Below, one piece after another: positions 17,655-29,692 of a stretch of 64,000 bases of DNA (position 1 is the first letter of the stretch; each line of letters begins with the position of its first letter). This DNA is from Sphingomonas sp. Root710 (GTDB lineage: Bacteria; Pseudomonadota; Alphaproteobacteria; Sphingomonadales; Sphingomonadaceae): assembly GCF_001429065.1 (NCBI RefSeq), contig NZ_LMIB01000012.1, positions 442,506 to 506,505 of the forward strand, in the 5' to 3' direction. The translations under genes were made by a program, and so were the position numbers. The notes under the pieces are model-generated. The model saw only the letters and a program-made list of their open reading frames with translations, ran no database searches and was not told the origin of the DNA.

Positions 17655-18998
17655 ATGACGACCAGGAAGAAGCTGTTCATCGCCATTCCGGTGCTGATCC
17701 TGCTGGCCACGATCGGCTTCGTTTTCTGGTTGTTCACCCACGAGCGCGCGGAGGTCGATTTCGCCGCGACGGTCGGCGCACGCCCAAAGATCAGTGAGCC
17801 GAACGAGACGCTGGTGCCGACCATCAACGTCGCCAAGGCGGTCGGCTGGAAGCCCGGCGAAAAGCCGGTCGCGGCCGCGGGGCTGTCGGTCGCGCCGTTC
17901 GCGGCAGGGCTCAGCCATCCGCGCTGGCTCTACGTCCTGCCCAATGGCGACGTGCTGGTCAGCGAGAGCAATTCGCCGCCGCGCGACGACAAGAATGGCG
18001 GCGGCGGCATCACCGGCTTCGTGATGAACAAGATGATGGAGCGGGCGGGCGCGGGCGTGCCATCCCCCAACCGCATCGTCCTGCTGCGCGACGCCGATGG
18101 CGACGGCAAGGCCGAGCTCAGGACGGTGCTGATCGCGGATCTCAATTCACCGAGCGGGATGGGTTGGCACGACGGCCAGCTCTATATCGCCAACACCGAT
18201 GCGCTCGTCCGCGTCCCCTTTACGCCCGGCCAGACGAAGATCGACGCCAAGCCGGAGCTGGTAGCCAAGCTGCCCGGCGGTCAAAATCACTGGGCGCGCA
18301 ACCTGCTGATCGCGCCCGACGGCAAGTCGGTGTTCGTCGCGGTCGGCTCGGCGTCGAACATCGGCGAAAACGGCATGGACAAGGAGGACAAGCGCGCCGC
18401 GATCTGGCAGATCGAGCTGCCCTCGGGCCGCGACCGTATCTATGCCTATGGCCTGCGCAATCCCAACGGCCTGGCGTTCGAGCCGACCACCGGAGACCTG
18501 TGGACCACGGTTAACGAGCGTGACATGATCGGTTCGGATATAGTCCCCGACTATCTGACCGAGGTGCAGTTCGGCGGCTTCTACGGCTGGCCCTGGTATT
18601 ATTGGGGCGGCTATGTCGACAAGCGGGTCCCCGAGCCCGAAGAAAATCTGCAATCCTATGTAATCCGCCCCGATTATGCGCTCGGGCCGCATGTCGCCGC
18701 GCTGGGCCTGACCTTTACCAAGGGCGCGATCCTCGGCCCCGAATACGCAAACGGCGCCTTCATCGCCGAACATGGCTCATGGAACCGGCGGCCCTTTTCC
18801 GGCTACAAAGTAGTGTTCGTGCCCTTCGCTCAGGGCAAGCCCACCGGCAAGCCGCGCGACATCCTGACCGGTTTCCTGTCCGGCAAGGAACAGGCCCGCG
18901 GCCGCCCGGTCGCCGTGGCGATCGGCAAGCTCGGCGGGCTGTTCGTGAGCGACGATGTCGGCGGCGTGATCTGGCGCGTGACTGCGCCGGCCAGATAG
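17655..18998 (+). CDS. PQQ-dependent sugar dehydrogenase family protein (sorbosone dehydrogenase-like)
   Basis: 447 residues from ATG 17655 with AGGAGA 6 bases upstream. One N-terminal membrane segment (about residues 6-27) anchors a periplasmic six-bladed beta-propeller. Segments such as LSHPRWLYVLPNGDVLVSES, NHWARNLLIAPDGKSVFVAVGS and YAYGLRNPNGLAFEP match soluble glucose/sorbosone dehydrogenase-like proteins. It would oxidise a sugar or aldose with PQQ and donate electrons to the respiratory chain. Substrate is not predictable. It stands alone after corC. Confidence 0.82.
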   Translation: MTTRKKLFIAIPVLILLATIGFVFWLFTHERAEVDFAATVGARPKISEPNETLVPTINVAKAVGWKPGEKPVAAAGLSVAPFAAGLSHPRWLYVLPNGDVLVSESNSPPRDDKNGGGGITGFVMNKMMERAGAGVPSPNRIVLLRDADGDGKAELRTVLIADLNSPSGMGWHDGQLYIANTDALVRVPFTPGQTKIDAKPELVAKLPGGQNHWARNLLIAPDGKSVFVAVGSASNIGENGMDKEDKRAAIWQIELPSGRDRIYAYGLRNPNGLAFEPTTGDLWTTVNERDMIGSDIVPDYLTEVQFGGFYGWPWYYWGGYVDKRVPEPEENLQSYVIRPDYALGPHVAALGLTFTKGAILGPEYANGAFIAEHGSWNRRPFSGYKVVFVPFAQGKPTGKPRDILTGFLSGKEQARGRPVAVAIGKLGGLFVSDDVGGVIWRVTAPAR

Positions 18999-18999
18999 T

Positions 19000-19049
19000 T
19001 AGCCTCAGGTGCCGGCATGCGCGTCCGCGCATCCGGCGTTTGAGGGCTG
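19000..19049. repeat. Imperfect hairpin between convergent genes, possible bidirectional terminator
   Basis: AGCCTCAGGTGCCGGCAT on the left pairs imperfectly with the right arm ATCCGGCGTTTGAGGGCT. It fills the gap between the sugar dehydrogenase stop and the bpt stop. Similar end sequences (GCCTCAGG... and ...GGCGTTTGAGGGC) recur at 42206-42354, also between convergent genes. Confidence 0.55.
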
Positions 19050-19051
19050 AA

Positions 19052-19852
19052 TCAAATAAGCTGGCTTAGCTTCGACGGCGCAGGAGACGCCTTGTCGCGC
19101 GGCTGCGGCTGGATCGCCGGAGCCTCGAAGCGGTGCCAGCCCCCGGCAGACAGCCGCTCGAGCGGCTGGAATCGGGTCTTGTACTGCATGCGCGGCGAAC
19201 CATCGACCCAATAGCCGAGATAGACGAAGGGCAGGCCGGTCTCGGTGGCGCGGCGGATATGGTCGAGGATGATGAAGGTGCCGAGACCGGGACGGATCTC
19301 GTCTTCAGTCTCGAAGAAGCTGTAGACCATCGACAGGCCGTCCGACTGGACGTCGGTAAGGCAAGCGCCGATCAGCTTGCCGGGCCGGCCGCCGACCGAA
19401 GGCTCGCGATATTCGACGATGTTGGTCTTCACCGGAGTCTGTTCGACCATGTCGGCAAAGTCGAGCTCATCCATCTGCGCCATGCCGCCGCCGGGATGAC
19501 GCGACTTCAGATAGCGGCGAAGCAGCGCGAACTGCTCCTCCGTGGTCCAGGGCTTGCAGACGCTGATCTCGAGATCGCCATGACGGCGCAGCAGTTTGCG
19601 CTGGCTGGCGTTGGGTTTGAACTCGCCTGCAACGACGCGAACCGAGACGCAGGCCTGGCAATCGACACAGGTGGGCCGATACGCGACGCCCTGGCTGCGG
19701 CGGAAGCCGATCCGGCCGAGCGCATCGTTCAGTTCGCCCGCATTGGGGCCCGCCAGTTCGGTGAAAACCTTCCGCTCGGTTCGGCCGGGGAGATAAGGGC
19801 ACGGGCCGGGGGTCGTTACGAAGAAGCGCGGAAAGCGAAACTGCGCCGTCAT
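19052..19852 (-). CDS. bpt: Aspartate/glutamate leucyltransferase (bacterial arginyltransferase family)
   Basis: 266 residues. N-terminal ATE domain with [17 protein letters not shown] (about residues 17-33) and the Cys-rich [12 protein letters not shown] (about 61-72); C-terminal domain with [11 protein letters not shown] and [15 protein letters not shown]. Bpt transfers leucine from Leu-tRNA to proteins with N-terminal Asp or Glu, feeding the N-end rule pathway through ClpS/ClpAP. Single gene, convergent with the sugar dehydrogenase. Confidence 0.95.
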   Translation of the reverse strand: MTAQFRFPRFFVTTPGPCPYLPGRTERKVFTELAGPNAGELNDALGRIGFRRSQGVAYRPTCVDCQACVSVRVVAGEFKPNASQRKLLRRHGDLEISVCKPWTTEEQFALLRRYLKSRHPGGGMAQMDELDFADMVEQTPVKTNIVEYREPSVGGRPGKLIGACLTDVQSDGLSMVYSFFETEDEIRPGLGTFIILDHIRRATETGLPFVYLGYWVDGSPRMQYKTRFQPLERLSAGGWHRFEAPAIQPQPRDKASPAPSKLSQLI

Positions 19853-19997
19853 CCGAATCCAAGCCCCATAAAACTGACCGCCCGCCGGTCAGCTATGAAT
19901 ATGCCTACGCATGAACGTCATGAAAAGACCATTAACCTTGAATATTTTTAGGGGTTTTCGACTTAAGTCGAAGATCGAATTGCGTCGAATCCAACTC

Positions 19998-20089
19998 GTC
20001 ATACCCGCAAAAGCGGGAATCCATGGACGGCGGAACATCCAGTCAACAAACGGCCCGTGCCCGTGGATTCCCGCTTTTGCGGGAATGAC
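19998..20089. repeat. Palindromic element family A, copy 1 (92 bp)
   Basis: Ends are inverted copies of about 29 bp: left GTCATACCCGCAAAAGCGGG then AATCCATGG, right the reverse complement with two mismatches. Each end is itself a small palindrome (CCCGC-4-GCGGG). It lies 14 bases beyond the ilvA stop and upstream of bpt. Same architecture as the copies at 46957-47055 and 47387-47476. Confidence 0.9.
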
Positions 20090-20103
20090 AGTGATAAGGA
20101 AGA

Positions 20104-21351
20104 CTACGCAGCTTCGATGGGGGTGACGTCGTAACCCTCGGCGCGCAGCGCCTTCAGCAGCCGCTCGAGATGCTCCGCGCCCCGCGTCTCGCATTCGATC
20201 TCGGCGATCAGCCCCTTGGCGGGCAAGGTGGTGAACACCCGCTGGTGATAGACCTCGACGATGTTGACCTGCTGCTCGTCGAACACGCGCGCGACATGGA
20301 ACAGCGCGCCGGGCCGGTCCTGCAAACGCACGCGCAGGCGCGCGAGGCGGCCGAGGCGGGCAAGGTCGCGCAGCAGCACATTGGCGAGCAGCCGGGTGTC
20401 GATATTGCCGCCGCACAGGATGACGCCGACATTGCGGCCCCGGAACTTCTGCGGATGGGCAAGCAACGCGGCCAGGCCCGCCGCGCCCGCGCCTTCGGCC
20501 ACGGTCTTCTCGATCTGCAGCAGCATCGACACCGCGGTCTCGAGGTCGCGCTCGGCGACGAGAACGATATCGTCTACCAGCGCACGGACGATCTCCGCGG
20601 TCAGCACGCCCGGCTGCTTGACCGCTATGCCTTCGGCCAGCGTATCGCCGTCACAGGGCAGCATCAGCCCCTTCATCTTGGCGTACATCGACGGATAGAG
20701 TTCGGCCTGGACGCCGAACACCTGCATCGGCTTGCCCGCCGCACGCGCAGCGACCGCGGCGCCAGAGATGAGGCCGCCGCCGCCGATCGGTACGACCAGC
20801 GTGTCGATCTCCGGGGCGTCCTCCAGCATCTCGAGCGTGACGGTGCCCTGGCCCGCGATCACGTCGGGATCGTCGAACGGATGAACGAAGGTCAGCCCTT
20901 CCTTGGCCTCCAGCGCGCGCGCCGCCTCATAGGCATCGTCGAAGCTTTCGCCGCTCAGGATCACCCGCGCGCCATGGCCTTCGGTCTGCTGGACCTTCAC
21001 CGTCGGGGTCATCTTCGGCATCACGATCGTCACGGGGATGCCAAGCCGCTTGCCATGATAAGCGAGCCCCTGGGCATGGTTGCCCGCCGAGGCAGCGATG
21101 ACGCCGCGCGCGCGCTGCTCATCGGTCAGGAGCAGCAGCTTGTTGAGCGCGCCGCGCTCCTTATAGGCGGCGGTGAACTGAAGATTTTCGAACTTCAGCC
21201 AGATATTCGCGCCGGTGATCTCACTCAGCGTGCGGCTCTTCAGGACCGGTGTACGGACGATCGACGGCGAAATTCGCGCATGCGCGGCGCGGATATCGTC
21301 GATGGTCACGGGGACGCCGTCGGCGCCGGTCTGTTTGTGCACGCTAGCCAT
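20104..21351 (-). CDS. ilvA: Threonine ammonia-lyase (biosynthetic-type, with ACT domain)
   Basis: 415 residues from ATG 21351; open frame continues upstream without family similarity. The PLP lysine is Lys64 in FTAAYKERGALN, and the glycine-rich phosphate loop is PIGGGGLISG near residue 182. An ACT domain occupies about residues 335-415 (RLRVRLQDRPGALFHVARVF). The enzyme deaminates threonine to 2-oxobutanoate for isoleucine synthesis. It is the short form with a single ACT domain, so feedback control by isoleucine may be weak. Divergent from the gene at 21424. Confidence 0.93.
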   Translation of the reverse strand: MASVHKQTGADGVPVTIDDIRAAHARISPSIVRTPVLKSRTLSEITGANIWLKFENLQFTAAYKERGALNKLLLLTDEQRARGVIAASAGNHAQGLAYHGKRLGIPVTIVMPKMTPTVKVQQTEGHGARVILSGESFDDAYEAARALEAKEGLTFVHPFDDPDVIAGQGTVTLEMLEDAPEIDTLVVPIGGGGLISGAAVAARAAGKPMQVFGVQAELYPSMYAKMKGLMLPCDGDTLAEGIAVKQPGVLTAEIVRALVDDIVLVAERDLETAVSMLLQIEKTVAEGAGAAGLAALLAHPQKFRGRNVGVILCGGNIDTRLLANVLLRDLARLGRLARLRVRLQDRPGALFHVARVFDEQQVNIVEVYHQRVFTTLPAKGLIAEIECETRGAEHLERLLKALRAEGYDVTPIEAA

Positions 21352-21423
21352 AGTGGCCGCGCCATAGCTTATTGTGTTCCAGACTCCTAGCGTCCCCGGA
21401 AAATCCATCTTATGCGGGTCGCC

Positions 21424-22293
21424 ATGGCTAAAGTGACCTTTCTCGGGCTGGGCGCGATGGGCGCCCCCATCGCGCGACATCTTGCGGCCGCCGGCCATGA
21501 TGTCACCGTCTACAACCGCACCCGCCACAAGGCCGACGCCTGGGTCGAGCAGCATGGCGGCCGCGCCGCGCCGACCCCCGCCGCCGCCGCCGAGGATGCC
21601 GATGCGGTGTTGTCCTGCGTCGGTGCGGACGGCGATCTGGAAGCGGTCACGCTGCGCAAGGACGGGTGCTTCGCGGCGATGAAGAAGGGCGCGCTGTTCA
21701 TCGATCACACCACCGCTTCGGCCAAGATCGCCCGCCAGCTTGCAGTCGAGGGGCGCGACCGGGGCCTGCTGGTCGTCGACGCGCCGGTCTCGGGCGGGCA
21801 ATCGGGCGCGGAGGCGGGCACGCTGGCGATCATGTGCGGCGGCGCGGACAAGGCGGTCGCCGCCGCGATCCCGCTGATGCAGGCCTATTCGTCGCGAATC
21901 GTCCATATCGGCGGGCCGGGCGCGGGGCAGACGACCAAGATGGTCAACCAGATCTGCATCGCCGGTGCGATGCAGAGCGCGGCCGAGGCGCTGCGCTTTG
22001 CCCAGAATGCCGATCTCGACCTCGACAAGGTGTTCGAGGCGGTGTCGGGCGGCGCGGGCGCGAGCTGGTACATGGTCAACCGCTGGAAGACGATGGCCGA
22101 GGACAGCTTCGATTTCGGCTTCGCGGTCGACTGGATGCGCAAGGATCTCGGCATCGCGATCGAGGAAGCGCGCAGCAACGGCGCGGCGATCCCCTTTGCC
22201 GCGCTCGCCGATCAGTTCTATGCCGATTCACAGGCGATGGGTTGCGGCCGCGAGGATATCTCCTCGGTGGTGAAGCGGCTCCCTAAGGGATGA
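21424..22293 (+). CDS. NAD(P)-dependent beta-hydroxyacid dehydrogenase (3-hydroxyisobutyrate dehydrogenase family)
   Basis: 289 residues from ATG 21424. Rossmann motif GLGAMGAPIARHLAAAGH at residues 7-24, substrate-binding DAPVSGGQSGAEAGTLAIM near 120, and the catalytic lysine segment GQTTKMVNQ near 170. Family members oxidise short beta-hydroxy acids such as 3-hydroxyisobutyrate, tartronate semialdehyde or gamma-hydroxybutyrate. Substrate is unclear; no valine degradation genes are adjacent. Overlaps the amidohydrolase gene by 4 bases. Confidence 0.88.
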   Translation: MAKVTFLGLGAMGAPIARHLAAAGHDVTVYNRTRHKADAWVEQHGGRAAPTPAAAAEDADAVLSCVGADGDLEAVTLRKDGCFAAMKKGALFIDHTTASAKIARQLAVEGRDRGLLVVDAPVSGGQSGAEAGTLAIMCGGADKAVAAAIPLMQAYSSRIVHIGGPGAGQTTKMVNQICIAGAMQSAAEALRFAQNADLDLDKVFEAVSGGAGASWYMVNRWKTMAEDSFDFGFAVDWMRKDLGIAIEEARSNGAAIPFAALADQFYADSQAMGCGREDISSVVKRLPKG

Positions 22294-23936
22294 TCGCCCG
22301 CCGCTGGCTGCTCGGCCTCGCCCTCCTCGCCTCCCCCGCACTGGCGGACGGGCTGATCGACAATGCCAATGGCTATAGCTTCGACACGAAGGGCCAGCTG
22401 GTCCGCTTCAACGCGCTGCTGATCGACGATCAGGGCAAGGTCGCGAAGCTGCTCGGCCGCGACGACAAGCGGCCCGACAAGCTCGACTACCGGCTCGACG
22501 TCAAGGGGCGCACCGTCATTCCTGGGCTGATCGACGCACATGGTCATGTCATGGGGCTGGGCGAAGCGGCGCTGTCGCTGGACCTGTCGGCGACCGCCAC
22601 CCTCGCCGAGGCGCAGGCCGCCTTGCGCAAATATTCGGGCGACCGGCCTACCCCGCTGTGGATTCGCGGCGGCGGCTGGAATCAGGAGCGCTGGGGGCTC
22701 GGCCGCTTTCCGACCGCCACGGATATCGACGCGATTACCCCGGGCCGTCCGGTGGTGCTCGACCGGGTCGACGGCCATGCGGTCCTCGCGAACAGCGCGG
22801 CGATGGCGGCGGCGGGAATCAGCGCCAGGACAAAGGACCCGGCGGGCGGACGGATCGAGCGCGATGCCAAGGGCAACCCCACCGGCGTCTTCGTCGATGC
22901 GGCGCAGGACCTCATCCTCAACGCGGTGCCCGCGATGCTGCCGCGCGACCGCGATGCTGCGCTCGCCAAGGCGCAGGAGATATTGCTGAGCCAGGGCATC
23001 ACCGCGACCGCCGACATGGGGACCAGCGGAGACGACTGGCAGGTGATGCGCCGCGCGGGCGACGCCGGGCGGCTGCGGGTGCGGATCATCTCCTATGCGG
23101 GCGGCATCCCCACCCTGCTCTCGATCGCGGGCACCGGGCCGACGCCCTGGCTCTATGATGGCAAGCTGCGCATGATCGGGGTCAAGCTGTACAGCGACGG
23201 CGCCCTAGGATCGCGCGGGGCCTGGCTGAAGGCGCCCTATGCCGATGCGCCGGGCCAGAAGGGGCTTCAGTTTCTGGACGACGCCAAGCTGCGCAACCTG
23301 ATGAGCCGCGCGGCGATGGACGGCTTCCAGACCGCGGTCCATGCGATCGGCGACGCCGCCAATGCGCAGCTGCTCGGCGCGATCGAGGAGCTGGCCGAAA
23401 CCTATAAGGGCGACCGGCGCTGGCGGATCGAACATGCCCAGATCGTCGATCCTGCCGATCTGCCCCGCTTCGGCAAGAACGGCATCATCGCCTCGATGCA
23501 GCCTGTCCACCAGACGTCGGACCGGACGATGGCCGAGGCGCGGCTTGGCCCCGCCCGGCTGGGCGGCGCCTATGCCTGGAAGTCGATGCTCGACAACAAG
23601 GTGCCGCTCGCCTTCGGTTCGGACTATCCGGTGGAGAGCCCGAACCCCTTCCCGGCGCTCGCCGCCGCGATCAGCCGGCAGGACGCGACGGGCCAGCCGG
23701 CCGGCGGGTGGCAGCCGCAGCAGGTCATCAGCCTTCCCGAAGCATTCCGCGCCTTCACCGCGACGGCCGCTTATGCGGGCTTCGCGGAAGATCGCATCGG
23801 CACGCTGACGCCGGGTCGCATGGCCGACTTCCTGATCCTCGACCGCGACATCTTCACCGCGTCCGCGACCGACATCCGCGCGGCGAAACCGCTGGAGACC
23901 TGGATCGGCGGCAAGCGGGTGTGGGTGGCGAAATAG
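22290..23936 (+). CDS. Secreted amidohydrolase family protein (YtcJ-like)
   Basis: 548 residues with a signal peptide (RRWLLGLALLASPALA, cleavage near residue 19). The metal-binding start is TVIPGLIDAHGHVMG (about residues 72-86), later HAIGDAANAQLL, RIEHAQIVDP and FGSDYPVES give the remaining ligands. The group is YtcJ-like metal-dependent hydrolases, whose natural substrates are mostly unknown. Translationally coupled to the dehydrogenase before it. Confidence 0.85.
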   Translation: MIARRWLLGLALLASPALADGLIDNANGYSFDTKGQLVRFNALLIDDQGKVAKLLGRDDKRPDKLDYRLDVKGRTVIPGLIDAHGHVMGLGEAALSLDLSATATLAEAQAALRKYSGDRPTPLWIRGGGWNQERWGLGRFPTATDIDAITPGRPVVLDRVDGHAVLANSAAMAAAGISARTKDPAGGRIERDAKGNPTGVFVDAAQDLILNAVPAMLPRDRDAALAKAQEILLSQGITATADMGTSGDDWQVMRRAGDAGRLRVRIISYAGGIPTLLSIAGTGPTPWLYDGKLRMIGVKLYSDGALGSRGAWLKAPYADAPGQKGLQFLDDAKLRNLMSRAAMDGFQTAVHAIGDAANAQLLGAIEELAETYKGDRRWRIEHAQIVDPADLPRFGKNGIIASMQPVHQTSDRTMAEARLGPARLGGAYAWKSMLDNKVPLAFGSDYPVESPNPFPALAAAISRQDATGQPAGGWQPQQVISLPEAFRAFTATAAYAGFAEDRIGTLTPGRMADFLILDRDIFTASATDIRAAKPLETWIGGKRVWVAK

Positions 23937-23975
23937 CGTCATCATAGTGAAATCGAAGGCGGGCATCGCACCGCC

Positions 23976-25622
23976 ATGCACAGACTGATCCTCGCCGTCG
24001 CCGCGCTCGCCGCAACCTCCGCCATCGCCCAAGCCGCGCCGCCGCCGAGGCCCAAGCTGATCGTCGCGATCTCGGTCGATCAGCTCTCGACCGAAGTCTT
24101 CGAGAAATATCGCCCTGGCTACACCGCCGGGCTGAAGACGCTGGCAAACGGCGTCACCTTTCCCACCAGCTATCAGAGCCATGCCGCGACCGAGACGTGC
24201 CCCGGCCACTCGACCATCCTGACCGGGCGTCACCCAGCCGGCACCGGCATCGTCGCCAACAGCTGGACCGACCGCAAGACCGGGCAAAGCGTCTATTGCG
24301 TATCGGTCCCCGGCGAGGATTCGAAGGCGCGCGGGCATCAGAATCTGCGCGTCACCACGCTGGGCGACTGGATCAAGGCGGCGCGGCGCGGCGCGCGGAC
24401 CTTCGCGGTCGCGGGCAAGGACCGTGCCGCGATCACCATGGCAGGAAAACATGCCGACGGGGTCTATTGGTGGAGCGACGGCACCGGCTTCGTCACCTCG
24501 CCCTTCGCCGGCCCCGCCGGTCCGCGCGTGACCCAGCCTGCCGAGGCGTTCAACGCCGCGTTGATGGCGAAATGGACCGCGACCCCGCCGCAGCTCTGGC
24601 CCGCCCCGTCACCCGCCTGCGCGGCGCTCGTCAAGCGCGAGCAGTTCGGCCAGCTCGAACTGTCCGGCGAGGTGCCGCCCGAGATGGCGAAGGGCGTTAC
24701 CGAGGGGGAGGACTTCACCGCGACCAAGCGCTTCAACGAGGCGATGCGGGCCTCCCCAACCTTCGACGCGACGATCGCCGACTTCGCGATCGATCTGATC
24801 ACCCGCGAGAAGCTGGGCAAGGGCAGCGCCCCCGATCTGCTGGCGATCGGCCTGTCGGCGACCGACTATGTAGGCCATCGCCTCGGCAATGGCGGCGCGG
24901 AGATGTGCGTGCAGCAGGCCGCTCTCGATGCGACGATCGGTCGGCTGCTCGACCGGATCACTGCGCTGAACATACCCTTCGTCGTCATGCTCACCGCCGA
25001 CCATGGCGCGACCGACGCCTCCGAGCGCCATTTCGAACAAGGTGGCCATGGCTATCGTATCGACGACAAGGCACTGATGATGCGTCTCAACGACGCACTC
25101 GAAGCCGAACTGGCGGTGATCTGGCCGCCGCTCAGCACCGAAGATCCGCAGCAGCTTTACATCGTCGCCGATCCCGACGAGACGCCGCACGAGCGCGTGC
25201 TCGAAGCCGCAGTCGCCTGGCTCAAGGCCCAGCCCGAGGTGAAGGCGGTGTTCTCCCGCGCCGAGGTGGAGGCGGCGACGGTGCCGCCCGGCACCCCCGC
25301 CGATCAGCTGACGATGGCCCAGCGCTTCCACGAGAGCTACGATGCGGAGCGGTCGGGCGATATCGCGGTCGCCTATGCCGAACGGGCGAGCTACGGCGTT
25401 CCGCGCGAAGTCGGCGACACCGTCGCGGGCCATGGCACTCCCTGGGATCACGACCGACAGGTGCCGATCCTGTTCTGGTGGCCCGGAGCGCCCGCAGAAC
25501 GGCGCAACCAGCCGGTCGAGACGGTTGACATCGCCCCGACCCTGGCGGGCGTGGTTGGGATCAAGCCGCCGGTGCCGGTCGACGGGCGCTGTATCGATCT
25601 CGGCGGCAATTGCCCGAAGTGA
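23976..25622 (+). CDS. Secreted alkaline phosphatase family protein (PhoK/PafA-like)
   Basis: 548 residues with signal peptide (residues 1-20, cleavage after AQA). The nucleophile is a threonine in ATETCPGHSTILTGRHPAG (about residues 66-84), as in the PafA and Sphingomonas PhoK type monoesterases; metal ligands are visible in AISVDQ, LTADHGATD and GHGTPWDHDR. It would hydrolyse phosphomonoesters in the periplasm or outside. No Pho box was identified. PhoK-like identity is a judgement from the motif and length. Confidence 0.83.
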   Translation: MHRLILAVAALAATSAIAQAAPPPRPKLIVAISVDQLSTEVFEKYRPGYTAGLKTLANGVTFPTSYQSHAATETCPGHSTILTGRHPAGTGIVANSWTDRKTGQSVYCVSVPGEDSKARGHQNLRVTTLGDWIKAARRGARTFAVAGKDRAAITMAGKHADGVYWWSDGTGFVTSPFAGPAGPRVTQPAEAFNAALMAKWTATPPQLWPAPSPACAALVKREQFGQLELSGEVPPEMAKGVTEGEDFTATKRFNEAMRASPTFDATIADFAIDLITREKLGKGSAPDLLAIGLSATDYVGHRLGNGGAEMCVQQAALDATIGRLLDRITALNIPFVVMLTADHGATDASERHFEQGGHGYRIDDKALMMRLNDALEAELAVIWPPLSTEDPQQLYIVADPDETPHERVLEAAVAWLKAQPEVKAVFSRAEVEAATVPPGTPADQLTMAQRFHESYDAERSGDIAVAYAERASYGVPREVGDTVAGHGTPWDHDRQVPILFWWPGAPAERRNQPVETVDIAPTLAGVVGIKPPVPVDGRCIDLGGNCPK

Positions 25623-25644
25623 TGCGGCGCGCCTATCAGTCGGC

Positions 25645-25908
25645 ATGGCGCGGAAAAAATATTATCTGACGGCGACACTGCCGGATGGCTATGTGAAGAC
25701 CATCGGGCCAACCGCGCTCGACTTCACCCATTATTGGCGGGTCGTCGCGGTACTGGCGAACGGCAAGACCGAAGTCTTCTGGGGCCACAGCAAGTCGCTG
25801 CGCGAAGCGAAGAGCAAGCAGGCCGCGCTGACCGACGCTGCCGCGATGCGCGGCTGGACCTCCTACGACTTCGATATCGTCGAACTGGTGAAGACGACCG
25901 AGCCTTGA
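25645..25908 (+). CDS. Small conserved-looking hypothetical protein
   Basis: 87 residues, MARKKYYLTATLPDGYVKTI at the N-terminus, soluble, no cysteine, no signal peptide. Weak RBS. It reads like a small beta-sheet protein with a Lys-rich centre (SKSLREAKSKQAA). Family not recognised. An upstream extension in the same frame runs inside the phosphatase gene and is rejected. Confidence 0.6.
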   Translation: MARKKYYLTATLPDGYVKTIGPTALDFTHYWRVVAVLANGKTEVFWGHSKSLREAKSKQAALTDAAAMRGWTSYDFDIVELVKTTEP

Positions 25909-25918
25909 GCGATTTCTA

Positions 25919-25938
25919 GGCAGATGGAATCATCTGCC
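25919..25938 (+). other. Short perfect hairpin
   Basis: 8-bp perfect stem (25919-25926 with 25931-25938) and GAAT loop, 10 bases after the stop of the small hypothetical gene; no U-tract, so at most a weak 3' end signal. Confidence 0.4.
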
Positions 25939-25959
25939 GACTCGGAAATCGCGGTAAAT

Positions 25960-26011
25960 CAAAAAGCTAGAGCGGCAGATCGGATGCAATCCGATCGTGA
26001 ACCGCTCTAGC
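25960..26011 (-). terminator. Terminator of the beta-helix gene, made from a dispersed-type palindrome
   Basis: Minus strand: GCTAGAGCGG pairs with CCGCTCTAGC (10 bp) outside, and an inner 8-bp stem GATCGGAT/ATCCGATC lies within; a run CTTTTTG follows on the minus strand. The stop codon TAG of the gene (26007-26009) lies inside the stem. The AGAGCGG...CCGCTCT palindrome resembles intergenic repeats common in alphaproteobacteria; only one copy is in the window. Confidence 0.75.
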
Positions 26012-27014
26012 CGGCGATTCTGGCCACCAGCCGCGCGGCATAGTCGCGCAACCGTCCCTTCACCTTGTCGGCAAAGCTGGGCGGACCGGGATCGACCGCC
26101 CGCATCGCGGCGATCCGCTTGCCGAGCCGATTGCGCGCCAGGCGCTTCACGCTGCCGCTCCAGTCGGCGACCAGCGCGCTCGGCCATTCGGCGGCGCGCA
26201 CCTGATCGGCGCGATTGCCGGCAACGACGAGGCCCGCCGAACTGTTGCGACGCCCCTCGGCGGCGACGGCGATAAAGGCCGCATGATTTTCCTTGTCGGC
26301 GCCTTGGACGAAGATGTTGCGCGCGATCCGTCCGGTCGCCCCCTCGGGCAGGTCGATCATATAGTTGGTGGCGCGGCCGCGGCTGTCGTCGAAGCTGGAG
26401 TCGCTGATCTCGATCCGCCCGGCACGGCTCTTCACATAGTGACCGCCGCGGCCCTGCTCGAACCGGCTGCGCCGCACCGTCAGCGACCGAAAGGCGCTCA
26501 GATAGATCGAATGCGCGCAGGCGAGCCCGCGATCGCAGCGGCCAAGCCCGATGAAGGTCGAACGATCGATCCGGACATCGGCGGTGGGATCATCGCCGCC
26601 CCCCAATATTCCCTCCTCCGAATCGCGAAAGATGCTGCGCGTGACGTTGAGCGGCCCCTTCTCGATGCGGATGCCCGCGCCATTGCCATCGGGCACGCGC
26701 AGGTTGCGGAAGACGAGCCCGTCGACCGTCGCACTGCGCCCGCGCAGCACCAGCACCGCCTTGCCCTCGCAGATCCCGCCATCGAAAACCGCGGTCAGCG
26801 GCCGTTCGGCGCGATAGGTCACGCTGCCGCCGGTCTGGACGGCGCAGTCGCCATGGACCCCGGGCGCGATGCGGATCGTCCCCACGCCGTCGCCTATGGC
26901 GAGAACCGCGTCGGCGAGGCGATGATAGCCGCGCCCCGTCTGCTCGACGGTGAAGGGAGCAGCGGCCAATGGGGTCGCGGCGAGCATGATCGACAATATG
27001 GCCAGCAGACGCAT
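26007..27014 (-). CDS. Secreted right-handed parallel beta-helix protein
   Basis: 335 residues with signal peptide (residues 1-18, ATPLAAA). Repeating segments such as GLVFRNLRVPDGNGAGIRIE, RSIFRDSEEGILGG and RIEISDSSFDDSRG are typical of beta-helix coils found in pectate lyase or mannuronan epimerase folds. No known catalytic set was identified, so the function (polysaccharide binding or cleavage) is open. Single gene between the small hypothetical gene and metH. Confidence 0.72.
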   Translation of the reverse strand: MRLLAILSIMLAATPLAAAPFTVEQTGRGYHRLADAVLAIGDGVGTIRIAPGVHGDCAVQTGGSVTYRAERPLTAVFDGGICEGKAVLVLRGRSATVDGLVFRNLRVPDGNGAGIRIEKGPLNVTRSIFRDSEEGILGGGDDPTADVRIDRSTFIGLGRCDRGLACAHSIYLSAFRSLTVRRSRFEQGRGGHYVKSRAGRIEISDSSFDDSRGRATNYMIDLPEGATGRIARNIFVQGADKENHAAFIAVAAEGRRNSSAGLVVAGNRADQVRAAEWPSALVADWSGSVKRLARNRLGKRIAAMRAVDPGPPSFADKVKGRLRDYAARLVARIAG

Positions 27015-27056
27015 CGGCCGCCTATATCATGGAAGCCTTGAGCAAAGGCTTACGGG

Positions 27057-29675
<2,619 letters not shown>

Positions 29676-29692
29676 TGCTCTTCTATTCTGAT

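Noticed and set aside
19906-20126. Peptide reading HRAIPAKAGI-like stretches ([10 protein letters not shown]) near the family A repeat
   Set aside because: Translation of the palindromic element itself; the same false peptides occur at each copy.
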